This document shows positions 34,044 to 44,577 of a DNA stretch of 64,000 nt, one piece after another (the first letter of the stretch is position 1; each line of letters begins with the position of its first letter). The DNA is taken from the NCBI RefSeq assembly GCF_024832785.1, contig NZ_CP116615.1, positions 2,542,001 through 2,606,000 on the forward strand. The letters are read 5' to 3'. Below the pieces are notes generated by a model, which worked only from the letters and a program-made list of their open reading frames with translations, ran no database searches and was not told the DNA's origin. The stretch is from Fontisphaera persica (GTDB lineage: Bacteria; Verrucomicrobiota; Verrucomicrobiia; Limisphaerales; Fontisphaeraceae). The position numbers were made by a program, and so were the translations under genes.

Positions 34044-37000
34044 ATGCAATCCATGGCGCGTTTCTGCTTTGGCGTGGCCAGGTGGTTGACTCTGGCCTCC
34101 TTCATGACAACCCTCATCCAGGCCCAAACTCCTCCCCCACTTATCACGGAGTTTATGGCCATCAACAACAACACCCTCGCCGACGAGGACAACGACCATC
34201 CCGACTGGATTGAAATCTACAACCCCGGCGACTCACCGGTGAACCTGGCCGGATGGAGCCTCACCGACCAGGCCAACAACCTGCGGCGGTGGGTTTTTCC
34301 CGCCACCAACATTGAACCGCGCAGTTTCATGATTGTTTTCGCGTCCGGTAAAAACCGTGCCACGCCGGGCGCGCCGTTGCATGCCAACTTCAATTTGAGT
34401 GGCGATGGTGAATATCTGGCCCTGGTGGACCCCACGGGAACCATCGTCTCCCAGTTTGCCCCGCGCTTCCCGCTCCAAAACCCAGACATTTCTTACGGCC
34501 AAGGCCAGGTGGTAACTTTGCTGAGCGCCAGTGCCCCGGCCAAAGTGCTCGTCCCCAACGCCGAACCACCCGCCAACTGGATGAACCTGGGCTTTGATGA
34601 CAGTGCCTGGCAGTCCGGCGTGAACGGCGTGGGCTTCCAATACGTGGTGCCGGGCTTTGCCGTGCGCAACTATAAGGCCGCCGGCAGCTTCCAGGTGGGC
34701 GGGCTGGATGTCGCCTTCCAAGTCATCACCAATCCCACCCTCCAAGCCTGGGTCAATACCACCATCAGCCCTCTCATCAACTTCCTAAACACTGGCGGCT
34801 CAGGCAATTTTACCAATGACCTGACCTTCCCCGGCCTGGTCATCAATACCGATACCGAAGATTTTGTGGTAGATGCCACCGGCCTGATTACCATACCCGG
34901 CCCCGGCCCTTACACCTTTGGCGTCAACAGCGATGACGGCTTCATCCTTCAAATCGGACCATTCCAAATGTCCTACCCCGCCCCACGCGGTCCGGCGGAC
35001 ACCCTCGCCACCTTCAATTTCCCCGCCGGCGGCAAGTATCCCATGCGCCTGGTGTTTTACGAGCGTGGCGGCGGTTCAGAACTCGAGCTTTTCGCCGCCC
35101 AGGGCACCTACGCCTCCTTTAACGCCAGCGTCTTCCGCCTGGTGGGCGACACCGCCAACGGCGGCCTGGCCGCCGAAACCCCGCCCCTGACCAGCGACAC
35201 CTTGGAAGGCTACTATGACCATCTCCGCACCGACCTCGCCACTCCCATGCTCAACCAGCGTTCCTCCGCCTATGTGCGCCTGCCTTTCCAGGTGGACAGC
35301 CCCTCGGCCGTGGAATCGCTCAGCCTGCGCCTCCGCTACGATGACGGCTGCATTGTCTATCTCAACGGCGTTGAAGTTTACCGCGCCAATGCCCCCGCAG
35401 TGCCCGCTTGGAACGCCACCGCCACCGCCAGCCACTCGGCGGCCGTGGTGGAAGTGATTGATTTGAATGATTACCGCGCTGCCTTGAATGCCGGCGAAAA
35501 CGTGCTGGCCATTCAGGGCTTCAACCTCTCCGCCGCCAACACCGATTTCCTGCTCGAAGCCGAGCTGGTGGACTTCCGCGTGCAAAACCAGACCCCGGGC
35601 TTCATTTCCCCGCCCACCCCCGGCGCACCGAATCAGCCCGGCCTTCCCGTGCAGGCGCCGCCGGCGTTGTACACCATCGCCAGCGGGGTGTACACCAACG
35701 CCGTCCTGCAATTGGAGTTGTACTCCCTGCTGCCGGGCGCGCAAATCCGTTATACCCTGAACGGCGCGTCCGTCACCGATACCTCGCCGCTTTACACCAA
35801 CGGCCAGCCGCTGCTCATCAGCAATTCCGCCATCGTCTCCACCAAAGTCTTTGCGCCTGGCTATTTCCCCAGCCGCCAGATTTCTCAATATTACACCCTC
35901 CTCGAACCCACCGTGTTCAGCTTTAATTCCCCGCTGCCGGTGGTGGTGCTGGACACCTTCAATCAAAACATCATCCCGGACATGAACCCCCGGGCCACCT
36001 GCATCATTACCGTCTTTGACAACTCCCCCACCAACCGCCGCACCACCCTCCTCAGCCGCCCTGACTTCCAGGGCCGCGTCGGCGTGGAAGGACGCGGCCA
36101 GACCTCCTGGTCTTTCCCCGACACCGATGGCCGGCACAAAAAGCCTTACAACCTCGAAATCTGGGATGAAGACAACGGCGACCGCCGGGTGTCTTTCCTG
36201 AATTTCCCGGAAGGCTCCGACTTCGCCCTCATCAACGTCTATAACGACAAAACCTTCCTCAACGATTTCCTGGCCTATGAGCTTTTTGAAAAAATGGGGC
36301 ACTACTCCGTCCGCCGCCGCTTTGTGGAAGTCTATTGGAACGGCACTCCCCCCGAAGGCACTGCCGACCGCTCCGGCAAAGTCGGTAACAACGATTATGT
36401 GGGCGTCTATCTCCTCGTCGAAAAAATCCGCCAGGACCCCAACCGCGTGGACATTGACCCGCCGCAATCCGGCGCTCCCGGCGACCCCATCACCGGCGGC
36501 TTCATTTTCAAGAAGGACAAGGCCAGCCCAGGGGATGTGCTGTTCTATACCACCAGCGGCCAGGATATCCGCATCCACGAACCGCGTCCCGACCAAATCA
36601 CCGCCACCCAGCTTGCCTGGTTGCAAAACCACCTGAACGAAATGGAGGCCGCGCTTTACGGGCCTGCCTGGCGTGACCGCACCATCGGTTACCGCAAATA
36701 CATTGATGTGGACTCCTTTGTGGACAATCACTGGATTGTGGAATTCACCAAGCAGATTGATGGCTACCGCCTCAGCAATTACATGCAGAAAGGCCGCACC
36801 GGCAAAATCAAAATGGAACCCATCTGGGACTGGAACCTCAGCTTTGGCAACGCCAACTACCTCGACGGCGGACGCACCAATAACTGGTACTACCCCTTGA
36901 TTAGCACCACCGAGCACATCTGGCTGCGCCGGCTCATCAGCGAACCCGGCGACCCTGATTTCCAGCAGGCCATCGCCGACCGCTGGGCCGAATTGGCCGC

Positions 37001-40000
37001 CGACGTTTTCAACCTCACCAACGTCCTGGCCCGCGTGGATGAACTCTCTGCTTATCTTTCCGAGGCCATCGCCCGCGATTTGGCCCGCTGGCCGCGGCTG
37101 GCCCGCTACCTCTGGCCCAACCCCAACGGCGCGTCCGGCGGCTGGCATGTGGACTACCAAAATCCGGGCACCCACGCCGCCATCATCGCCCAGATGAAAA
37201 CTTGGATAACCGGGCGCTTCAATTGGATTGACCAGCAATTTGTCAAACCGCCCACTCTCAGCCGGCGCTTCGGCCCCGCCAACGCCCCCCTCGTCATGTC
37301 CGCCCCGGCCGGCAGCATTTATTACACCCTCAACGGCGCCGACCCGCGCCTCCCCGGCGGCGCGGTGTCCCCGCAAGCCCTCGTCTATACCAATAGCATC
37401 ATCCCGCCGGACAACTCCCGCATCGTGGCCCGCGCCTGGTTGAGCAACCAATGGAGCGCGCCCGTATCCGCTCAATTCGGCGCCAGCACACCTTCGCTGG
37501 TGATTTCCGAAATCATGTTCAATCCCGCTCCCTCCAACGACCCGCGCTTCGACCAGCAGGACTTCGAATTCATCGAGCTGCTGAACACGGGCAGCGTCAC
37601 CCAGGATTTGACGGGGCTGCTCCTTTCCGGCGGCGTGGACTTCCGTTTCCCCATGGGCGACCTCGTCCCGGCGGGTTCCTCCACGCTCCAGGACTTTGAT
37701 GCTCAAGGCACCCCCTACACCAGCTCCACCCTCGGCCAGGGCGGCGGCGCCGTCGTCACCGCGGGTGGCCCGGCAGGCCAGTTTATCCGCCTTGCCACCG
37801 CCAACACCGGCACCAATCGCAACCGCATCGCCTTCGACCGCACCCTCGACGGCGTCTATGGCCGCCTCGTCGCTGAAGTGGATTTCCGCGGTGTCAACAG
37901 CTCGCCGCCGCTGGTGGGCGGCACGCCCACGGTGGCCAACTTCGATGCCGCCGGCACCACCTACAGCATCTCCGGCACAGCCGCCACCGCCACCGACGGC
38001 GGCCCCTACGGAACCTTCATGCGCCTGACTCCCGCAGTCAACAGCCTCAACAATGGCATCTTCTTCAACCGCTCCGCCGCGGGCACCTTCACCAACATCA
38101 CCGCCACTTTCGACTTCCGCCTCACGCCCGGCACCGGCCGCGCGGACGGCCTGGGCGTGGCATTTTTGAACACCGCCAACTTCGGCACTTCCGGCAACGT
38201 GGCCGTGTTCAGCGAGGAAGCCAACCTGGCCAACACGCTGGCCTTCGGGTTTGACATCTACAACAACGGCGCCCCCGCCGACCCGAACAACAACCACGTC
38301 TCCATCCACTGGAACGGCGCCCTGGTGTCCGGCGGCGTGGCCACCCCCACCTTGAATCTGGCCTCCGGCCAGTTCCATCGCGCGGAAATCACCCTCCGCT
38401 TCTCTGGGGGCTCTGTCTTCGTCACCGTGCGCATCACGCCCAACATCTTCGGCACCCCCGGCACGCCGGAGACCCTCTTCAACAACTTCCAGGTGGCCGG
38501 CGTCAACCCTTATGAAATGCGCCTGGGCATCTGCGCCCGCACCGGTGGCGAAAATGCCGCGCAGGACGTGGACAACATCAATGTCGAATTCGGCGTTGTC
38601 CCGCCCGCTCCGGGCGGTCTGTCCCTCGTCCTCCTGCCCGCCTCGGTCTTTGGCGCCAATGGCCCCGGCAGCACCTTATCCCACTACACCAATGAACCCA
38701 CCCTGGCCTCCGGCCTGGCGCTGGATTTGGTCATGGGCAACGTGGCCTCGCAGAACAGCGCCGACATCTATTACCAGGGCCGCCTCCTCACCAGCGCCCT
38801 CATCAGCTCCAATGCCGTTGAGCTGGACAACGGCCAGTTTCACCGCGCCCGCCTCGAATTGGTGCGCAACCTCGAAGGCGCGCGCCTCAATTTGACCATT
38901 GTCCCTAACAGCCTCGGCACACCCGGCGCGCCCATTACAGTGCTGACCAATGTACAAATTGACGGTCTCCTGCCCCAGGACTACCGCCTGGAGCTGGCCG
39001 GCCGCAACGGCGCCCAGATTCTTCAAGTGGACGCCGATAACGTGCGCGTGGATTATTTCCGCAACACCCCGCTCTTACTGGGGCCGGGTGAGCGCATCCT
39101 CCTGGTGAAAAACCGCGCCGCCTTTGAGTCCCGCTACGGCACCGGCTTCCGCATCGCCGGCGAATTCGAACGCAACCTGGCCAACAACAACGAACGCCTC
39201 AACCTGGCCGGTGCGCTGGGCGAACCCATCTTCTCCGTCCGTTACGAAGATTGGTATCGCCTCGCGGATGGCGCCGGCTTCTCCCTCGTCCTCGCTGGCA
39301 ACACCATGCCCGACAACGACCCCGCAGGCTGGCGCGTCAGCTCCCAATACGGCGGCTCGCCCGGCGCGGCGGACGCGGCCCCGCCCACCTTTGTCCCCGT
39401 GGTGGTCAATGAAGTCCTTTCCCGTCCCCAGCCCCCGCTGGTGGACGCTGTGGAGCTGCACAACCCCAATCCCGTGCCCGCCGACATCAGCTTCTGGTGG
39501 CTGACCGATAACTTCAATCAGCCCTACAAGTACCAATTCCCCTCCAACACCATCATCCCGCCCGGCGGCTTCCTCGTGGTCACCGAAGCCGAGTTCAACC
39601 GCCCCGGCGATCCGCGCGGCTTCGCCTTCCGCGGCGAGGGCGAGGAAGTCTATATCTTCAGTGCCAACGCCAACGGACAACTTACCGGTTACTATCATGG
39701 ATTTGATTTTGGGGCCTCCGACCTTAATGTGTCCTTTGGCCGCCATGTCATCAGCAACGGCAATGACCACCTGACGCCGCAACGCAGCATGACCTTCGAC
39801 GCCACCAACAGCGGCCCCATCATTGGCCCCGTGGTCATCAGCGAGGTCATGTATCACCCGCCCGATTATCCCGACGGAAGCGACAATAAAGAAATGGAGT
39901 TCATCGAGTTGCAAAACATCACCGACGCCCCCGTCTGGCTTTTCAACCCCGTCTATCCCTCTTTCACCTGGCACTTGCGCGACGCCGTGGATTACGAATT

Positions 40001-42566
40001 CCCCTCCGGTGTGGTTCTGCCGCCACAGGGCCGCCTCCTGGTGGTCAGCTTCAACCCTGCCACCGAGTACGTGCTGCTCGAGCAATTCCGCAACTTCTAC
40101 CGCGTGCCTCCAGATGTCCCCATCTTTGGGCCGTACATGGGCAAATTGGATAATTCCCAAGACAGCGTCGAGTTAACCCGCCCCGGCCCGCTGGACGCCA
40201 CCACCGGCCAGCCCGACCGCATCCTGGTGGACAAAGTGCGGTACTCAGACAATCCGCCCTGGCCGCAAGCCGCCGACAGCGCCGGCTTCTCCCTCCACCG
40301 CCTGAACGTGGCCGCCTACGGAAACGACCCCGCCAACTGGACGGCCGGCCCGCCCACCGCAGGCCGCGGTTTCGCCCCGGGCACTGCCCCCATCATCACG
40401 CAATCGCCCTCCGACCTGACCGTCTGGATGCATGAGACAGCAACGCTCCAGGTCAGCGCCACCGGCGACGGCCCGCTGCAATACCACTGGCGCTTCAACG
40501 GCAATCCCCTGCCCGGCGCCACCAACGCCGTCCTCGTGCTGCCCAACGTGCAGCTCGCCCAGGCCGGGACTTACCAGGCCGTGGTGCTTGGCCCGGGTGG
40601 CTTCGCCGAAAGCGCCCCGGCGCGCCTCACCGTCTGGCAGGCGGTATCCTTTGTGGCCCAGCCACGCGGCGCAGTGCTCCTGGCGGGCACCAACTACACC
40701 CTCACGGCTCAGGCCACCGGCAACGGCCCCGTGGCTTATCAATGGCAGCTTAACGGCACCAACCTCCCCGGCGCCACCGGCTCCACGCTGACGTTGACCA
40801 ATGCGCAAGTGCCGCAATCCGGGCAGTATCGCGTGCTGGCCACCGACGGCTTGGGCACCGTGCCCAGCGCGCCAGCCAACGTCCAGGTGGCCACCACTCC
40901 GACCGTCACCCTCGTGCCCACCGGCCAGGTGGTCCGCGTCGGTGGCACGCTCAGCATCACTGCGGGCTTCTCCGGCTCGGACCCCAGAGGCTTCGTCTGG
41001 AATCGCAACGGCGTGGACATCACCCGATTGGGCGAGGTGGGCACCAACCTCGTCATCAACAATGTGCAGCTCTTCGAGGGCGGCCTCTACCGCTGCGGCG
41101 TGACCAACCTCGTCCGCACCAACCCGCTCTTCCATGCCTTTGTGGCAATGGTGGTGGTGGACCCGCCCACGGATAAAACCGCCCATGTGGGCGGCACGGC
41201 GGTGCTCACCGCCAGTGCCAACCCCGTCGGCAACGCCCGTTTCCAATGGCAGCTTAATGGCACCAATCTCCCCGGCAAAACTACCGGCACCTTGGTGCTC
41301 ACCAATGTGCAAACGGCGAACGCCGGCACTTACACCGTCCTGGTGACCAATTCCATGAACGCCGCCGCCTTTGCCGCCTACTCCTGCCAGCTCACCGTCG
41401 TGGACCAACCGGCGCCGCCTTCCATCACCCAGCAACCCCTGAGCGTGCTCACCAATCTCGGCGCACATGTCGCCTTTAATGTCGGCGCAAGCGGCACGGA
41501 AATCCTCTATTACCAGTGGTGGTTCAACCAAACCAACCGCCTGGCCACCGGCACCAATGCCTTCCTCATCCTGACCAATATCTCCTCCGCCCAGCTCGGT
41601 GAATACCGCGTCGTGGTCTCCAATCACTCCGGCGTGGTGACCAGCGAGGCCGCCTTCCTCGAAGCCCCCCTGCCGCCCGCGCTGGTGGCCGGGCCGGCCA
41701 GCACCCAGGTCCTTGCTGGGGCTCAGGCAGCCTTTGAGGTCACCGCCACCGGCACCGCGCCGCTCGCCTATCAATGGTACGGCCCCCTCTTTACCCCCAT
41801 CCCGGGCGCTACCAACAGCACCCTCCTCCTGCCTGCGGCACAAGCCAGCAGCGTGGGTGACTACCGCGTCATCGTCAGCAACGCCTTTGGCGTGGTCACC
41901 AGCGGCGTGGCTTGGCTCACCCTCCTGCTGCCGCCCAGCTTGGTCCTGCAACCGCAGGACCTCACCCTCACCCCCGGCCAGACCGCCCGCTTCTTTGCCG
42001 TCGCCAGCGGCCAGGCCCCACTCGCCTTCCAGTGGTGGAAGGCGCCGGATATTCTGCTGCCCGGCCAAACCAACTCCGTGCTGGTCATCTCCAATGCCCA
42101 GCCCGCCGATGCCGGCGCTTATTTCCTGACCATCACCAACATGGCCGGCACCTTCATCAGCCGCCTGGCCTCGCTCACCATCAGTGAAGGCACGATGGAC
42201 GCCGACCAGGACGGCCTGCCGGATGACTGGGAGCGCGAAAACGGTCTGACTGTTGGCACGAACGATGCCGGTCTGGATTCTGACGGTGACGGCCACACCA
42301 ACCTCCAGGAATTCCTGGCCGGCACCAACCCGCAAGACCCGCGCAGCGTACTCGCCCTCCAAGCCGTCGTGGTCGAAGGCCAGCCCGTCCTCCAATTCAT
42401 CGCCGTCTCCAACCGGGCCTACCGCCTGGAATTCAAGGATGCTCTGGGCCAGCCCGCCTGGCAGCTCCTGACCAATCTGCCGCCGGAACCTTCCAACCGC
42501 CCGGCGCTCTTGACTGACCCCAACCCCTCTCGCACCAACCGATTCTACCGCCTCTACATCCCATAA
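34044..42566 (+). CDS. Giant extracellular lamin-tail/CotH/lectin/Ig-like protein
   Basis: 2840 aa. Signal peptide 1-28 (LASFMTTLIQAQ). Lamin-tail domain 1 from about 33 (PDWIEIYNPGDSPVNLAGWS), a PA14-like piece near 295 (FGVNSDDGFILQIG), a beta-sandwich near 408-510, a chitobiase C-terminal-like stretch near 564, and a CotH kinase-like domain about 650-1065 (GVEGRGQTSW, YVGVYLLVEKIRQDPNRVDI, WDWNLSFGNANYL). A second chitobiase-like stretch lies near 1090, and lamin-tail 2 (from 1152) is split at about 1211 and resumes at 1680. Between these lie two L-lectin-like segments (GRADGLGVAFLNTANFG). Lamin-tail 3 starts near 1786 and lamin-tail 4 near 1930. Seven Ig-like repeats (2115-2713), a calcium-type D-x-D-x-D-G segment (2719-2770) and a short tail end it. 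No C-terminal PEP-CTERM or LPXTG signal is seen. Confidence 0.88.
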   Translation: MQSMARFCFGVARWLTLASFMTTLIQAQTPPPLITEFMAINNNTLADEDNDHPDWIEIYNPGDSPVNLAGWSLTDQANNLRRWVFPATNIEPRSFMIVFASGKNRATPGAPLHANFNLSGDGEYLALVDPTGTIVSQFAPRFPLQNPDISYGQGQVVTLLSASAPAKVLVPNAEPPANWMNLGFDDSAWQSGVNGVGFQYVVPGFAVRNYKAAGSFQVGGLDVAFQVITNPTLQAWVNTTISPLINFLNTGGSGNFTNDLTFPGLVINTDTEDFVVDATGLITIPGPGPYTFGVNSDDGFILQIGPFQMSYPAPRGPADTLATFNFPAGGKYPMRLVFYERGGGSELELFAAQGTYASFNASVFRLVGDTANGGLAAETPPLTSDTLEGYYDHLRTDLATPMLNQRSSAYVRLPFQVDSPSAVESLSLRLRYDDGCIVYLNGVEVYRANAPAVPAWNATATASHSAAVVEVIDLNDYRAALNAGENVLAIQGFNLSAANTDFLLEAELVDFRVQNQTPGFISPPTPGAPNQPGLPVQAPPALYTIASGVYTNAVLQLELYSLLPGAQIRYTLNGASVTDTSPLYTNGQPLLISNSAIVSTKVFAPGYFPSRQISQYYTLLEPTVFSFNSPLPVVVLDTFNQNIIPDMNPRATCIITVFDNSPTNRRTTLLSRPDFQGRVGVEGRGQTSWSFPDTDGRHKKPYNLEIWDEDNGDRRVSFLNFPEGSDFALINVYNDKTFLNDFLAYELFEKMGHYSVRRRFVEVYWNGTPPEGTADRSGKVGNNDYVGVYLLVEKIRQDPNRVDIDPPQSGAPGDPITGGFIFKKDKASPGDVLFYTTSGQDIRIHEPRPDQITATQLAWLQNHLNEMEAALYGPAWRDRTIGYRKYIDVDSFVDNHWIVEFTKQIDGYRLSNYMQKGRTGKIKMEPIWDWNLSFGNANYLDGGRTNNWYYPLISTTEHIWLRRLISEPGDPDFQQAIADRWAELAADVFNLTNVLARVDELSAYLSEAIARDLARWPRLARYLWPNPNGASGGWHVDYQNPGTHAAIIAQMKTWITGRFNWIDQQFVKPPTLSRRFGPANAPLVMSAPAGSIYYTLNGADPRLPGGAVSPQALVYTNSIIPPDNSRIVARAWLSNQWSAPVSAQFGASTPSLVISEIMFNPAPSNDPRFDQQDFEFIELLNTGSVTQDLTGLLLSGGVDFRFPMGDLVPAGSSTLQDFDAQGTPYTSSTLGQGGGAVVTAGGPAGQFIRLATANTGTNRNRIAFDRTLDGVYGRLVAEVDFRGVNSSPPLVGGTPTVANFDAAGTTYSISGTAATATDGGPYGTFMRLTPAVNSLNNGIFFNRSAAGTFTNITATFDFRLTPGTGRADGLGVAFLNTANFGTSGNVAVFSEEANLANTLAFGFDIYNNGAPADPNNNHVSIHWNGALVSGGVATPTLNLASGQFHRAEITLRFSGGSVFVTVRITPNIFGTPGTPETLFNNFQVAGVNPYEMRLGICARTGGENAAQDVDNINVEFGVVPPAPGGLSLVLLPASVFGANGPGSTLSHYTNEPTLASGLALDLVMGNVASQNSADIYYQGRLLTSALISSNAVELDNGQFHRARLELVRNLEGARLNLTIVPNSLGTPGAPITVLTNVQIDGLLPQDYRLELAGRNGAQILQVDADNVRVDYFRNTPLLLGPGERILLVKNRAAFESRYGTGFRIAGEFERNLANNNERLNLAGALGEPIFSVRYEDWYRLADGAGFSLVLAGNTMPDNDPAGWRVSSQYGGSPGAADAAPPTFVPVVVNEVLSRPQPPLVDAVELHNPNPVPADISFWWLTDNFNQPYKYQFPSNTIIPPGGFLVVTEAEFNRPGDPRGFAFRGEGEEVYIFSANANGQLTGYYHGFDFGASDLNVSFGRHVISNGNDHLTPQRSMTFDATNSGPIIGPVVISEVMYHPPDYPDGSDNKEMEFIELQNITDAPVWLFNPVYPSFTWHLRDAVDYEFPSGVVLPPQGRLLVVSFNPATEYVLLEQFRNFYRVPPDVPIFGPYMGKLDNSQDSVELTRPGPLDATTGQPDRILVDKVRYSDNPPWPQAADSAGFSLHRLNVAAYGNDPANWTAGPPTAGRGFAPGTAPIITQSPSDLTVWMHETATLQVSATGDGPLQYHWRFNGNPLPGATNAVLVLPNVQLAQAGTYQAVVLGPGGFAESAPARLTVWQAVSFVAQPRGAVLLAGTNYTLTAQATGNGPVAYQWQLNGTNLPGATGSTLTLTNAQVPQSGQYRVLATDGLGTVPSAPANVQVATTPTVTLVPTGQVVRVGGTLSITAGFSGSDPRGFVWNRNGVDITRLGEVGTNLVINNVQLFEGGLYRCGVTNLVRTNPLFHAFVAMVVVDPPTDKTAHVGGTAVLTASANPVGNARFQWQLNGTNLPGKTTGTLVLTNVQTANAGTYTVLVTNSMNAAAFAAYSCQLTVVDQPAPPSITQQPLSVLTNLGAHVAFNVGASGTEILYYQWWFNQTNRLATGTNAFLILTNISSAQLGEYRVVVSNHSGVVTSEAAFLEAPLPPALVAGPASTQVLAGAQAAFEVTATGTAPLAYQWYGPLFTPIPGATNSTLLLPAAQASSVGDYRVIVSNAFGVVTSGVAWLTLLLPPSLVLQPQDLTLTPGQTARFFAVASGQAPLAFQWWKAPDILLPGQTNSVLVISNAQPADAGAYFLTITNMAGTFISRLASLTISEGTMDADQDGLPDDWERENGLTVGTNDAGLDSDGDGHTNLQEFLAGTNPQDPRSVLALQAVVVEGQPVLQFIAVSNRAYRLEFKDALGQPAWQLLTNLPPEPSNRPALLTDPNPSRTNRFYRLYIP

Positions 42567-42708
42567 ACCGCCACCTCCGGGGGGCGGCTCCTGCGCTGCC
42601 CCCCATCCTTAAACTCAGCGGGAAGCCTGCCGTCCGCCCCCACCCAACCCGGGCGGCGAGGGGCCCTTCCTTGCCCATGTCCACTACCCGCCCTTGATGT
42701 TTTATCTC

Positions 42709-42738
42709 TTGGACGAAAAGCCCGCTTTGCTCTATAGA
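42709..42738 (+). promoter_or_regulatory. Candidate promoter of the fmdB-like gene
   Basis: TTGGAC, 18 bases, TATAGA, 34 bases before the start codon, in the 206-bp gap after the giant gene. GAGGG stands upstream of the ATG. Confidence 0.45.
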
Positions 42739-42772
42739 ATATGGCTCTGGAGTTTATTTGAGGGAATGAGCT

Positions 42773-43120
42773 ATGCCAACGTACGAGTACGTTTGTGAGA
42801 AATGTCAGCATCAATTTGAAGTTTTTCAGAGCATGAAAGACGAACCGCTCACGGTTTGTCCCAAGGATAAATGCCCGCAGAAACGCTGGGGCAAAGGCAA
42901 AGTGCGCCGCCTTCTGGGCTCTGGAGCCGGCCTGATTTTCAAAGGCAGCGGCTTTTACATTACCGATTACCGCAGTGAAAGTTACAAGGCCGCAGCCAAA
43001 AAAGAGGCCAGCCCCTCCTCCTCCAGTTCCACCTCCAGCTCCGCCTCCTCTTCCAGCAGCGGGAGCGGCAGCTCCGGCTCCTCCGGCGGCAACAGCGGGG
43101 GCGGCAGCAAGAAAACCTGA
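42773..43120 (+). CDS. FmdB-family zinc ribbon protein
   Basis: 115 aa. MPTYEYVCEKCQHQFEVFQS is the FmdB start with its first CxxC, followed by CPKDKC, which forms the second half of the zinc ribbon, and RRLLGSGAGLIFKGSGFYIT, the usual end of the domain. The remaining 40 residues are Ser/Gly-only low complexity ending GGGSKKT. Proposed roles of the family in gene regulation are unproven. The next gene starts 7 bases after its stop. Confidence 0.92.
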   Translation: MPTYEYVCEKCQHQFEVFQSMKDEPLTVCPKDKCPQKRWGKGKVRRLLGSGAGLIFKGSGFYITDYRSESYKAAAKKEASPSSSSSTSSSASSSSSGSGSSGSSGGNSGGGSKKT

Positions 43121-43127
43121 TTGGCTC

Positions 43128-44516
43128 ATGCGCCTGACCGGCACGGGCTGGCACGCCAGCGCGTTGTGGCTCACGCTGTTAGGGGCGGGCCTCGCGCCGG
43201 CGGCCACCTCCGCCCCTGCGCCGGCTTGGCCCAAATTATTGTCCATTGAAAGCCAGTCCCGCCAGTTTGTAGCGCAGGGACCGCCGGAAATCCTGCCTTC
43301 GCCTGCCTACATCAACCAGGAAAGGCGAACCAACTTTGTCCTGCTCAATCAGGCCAATCTGGCGGTCTGGGCGGAGCGGGTCAAACAAGCCCTGCTGCGC
43401 GAGTTGGACAGCCCGGATGCCTGGCGCGGGCGCATTTTCATCAACCTCTACCGCGCGGCCGATTTGGGGGAACCCGTAACGGTCAAGGCTCAATACACCC
43501 CGCAGGGCTGGTTTTACCAGTTGCATATCCCCAGCGAGGTGGAGCCAGTCCGCCTCAACCGCGCCCTGGTGGCGGTGTTGTTGCAGGAAATGGCTGACCG
43601 CCAGGCCGGCACCCGCGCCGCCGAACTTCCCCCGTGGCTTGCCCGCGGCCTGGGAGAGCTATTGGAGCTGCGTTACGGCGCCACTTTTCGCGTGGTGCCC
43701 GATGCCGGACGCCGTGACACCGCCACCGTGCGCGTCGAGCGCCGCCTGGACCCGCTGGGGGTCATCCGCCAACGGCTGGCCGGACGCGAGCCATTGCCCG
43801 TGGATGAACTGAACTGGCCGCCGGCGCTCCTGCTGAACGAGCCGCCGGGGGAGTATTATGACCAGTGCGCCCACCTTTTTGTCCTGAGCCTGCTGCGTTT
43901 GCCGGACGGCCCCGCCTGCCTGCGCCGGTACCTGCAAGAGCATGCCGCCCGCCACTTGAACTGGCAGACCGGTTTTCTCCAGGCCTTCGCCTCACACTTC
44001 AAAAACATGCGGGACGTGGATAAATGGTGGAATGTGCAAATCGCCACCGTCACCGGCCGCGACCAGGCCAACCTCTACTCCGTCGCGGAAAGCTGGCGCA
44101 AACTCGAAGAAATCCTGGCCTGCCCCGTGCAGGTCAAAGGTGAGGATGGACGCCCCCAACGCCAGCAGGTCAGCCTCCAAACCGTGATTGAGCAATGGGA
44201 AACGGGCCGCCAGCGGGCCGTCCTGCGCCAGAAAATCGGGCAGCTCCAAATGTTGCGCGCCCGCGTCGCGCCCCCCTTGCTGCGGCTCACCGAGGATTAC
44301 CTTCGCGTGCTCCAGACCTATCTCGGGCGCCGCGAAAGGGCTGTCTTCGCCGCTGATGCCCAAGCCATGATGACCGACAATCCCCGCCTGCTGGCCCGGC
44401 GCACTGCGGCCCAGTTAAACCAATTGGACATCGTGCGGGCCGACTTGAAAGCCGCCACGCTCACCCAGCCCGCTGCGCCCTCCCCCGCCGAAGCCGCCGG
44501 CGTGCCGCGCCCCTGA
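43128..44516 (+). CDS. Secreted hypothetical protein, degenerate peptidase-MA-like
   Basis: 462 aa from ATG 43128 (the frame is open back into the FmdB gene, but this start gives a signal peptide: SALWLTLLGAGLAPAATSAP). Residues about 130-210 read ALVAVLLQEMADRQAGTRAA then LPPWLARGLGELLELRYG. The second piece has the shape of the 'PPWLaEGLAeyl' segment after the HExxH helix in gluzincin peptidases, but here the HExxH is replaced (LLQEMAD) and the expected Glu is Arg, so catalysis is unlikely. The C-terminal half is helical. I do not recognise a named family. Probably co-transcribed with the fmdB-like gene. Confidence 0.6.
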   Translation: MRLTGTGWHASALWLTLLGAGLAPAATSAPAPAWPKLLSIESQSRQFVAQGPPEILPSPAYINQERRTNFVLLNQANLAVWAERVKQALLRELDSPDAWRGRIFINLYRAADLGEPVTVKAQYTPQGWFYQLHIPSEVEPVRLNRALVAVLLQEMADRQAGTRAAELPPWLARGLGELLELRYGATFRVVPDAGRRDTATVRVERRLDPLGVIRQRLAGREPLPVDELNWPPALLLNEPPGEYYDQCAHLFVLSLLRLPDGPACLRRYLQEHAARHLNWQTGFLQAFASHFKNMRDVDKWWNVQIATVTGRDQANLYSVAESWRKLEEILACPVQVKGEDGRPQRQQVSLQTVIEQWETGRQRAVLRQKIGQLQMLRARVAPPLLRLTEDYLRVLQTYLGRRERAVFAADAQAMMTDNPRLLARRTAAQLNQLDIVRADLKAATLTQPAAPSPAEAAGVPRP

Positions 44517-44577
44517 AAACGCCCTGCCCCGTTGCCCCCGCTGCGTTGCGGCCTTTTACGCCGCCGGGATTTGCGGC

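Noticed and set aside
35076-38378. An 1100-codon open frame antisense to the giant protein gene, and a 716-codon one at 40245-42395
   Set aside because: Same cause: third-position GC bias leaves the antisense frame open. No signal peptide, motif or ribosome site supports either.
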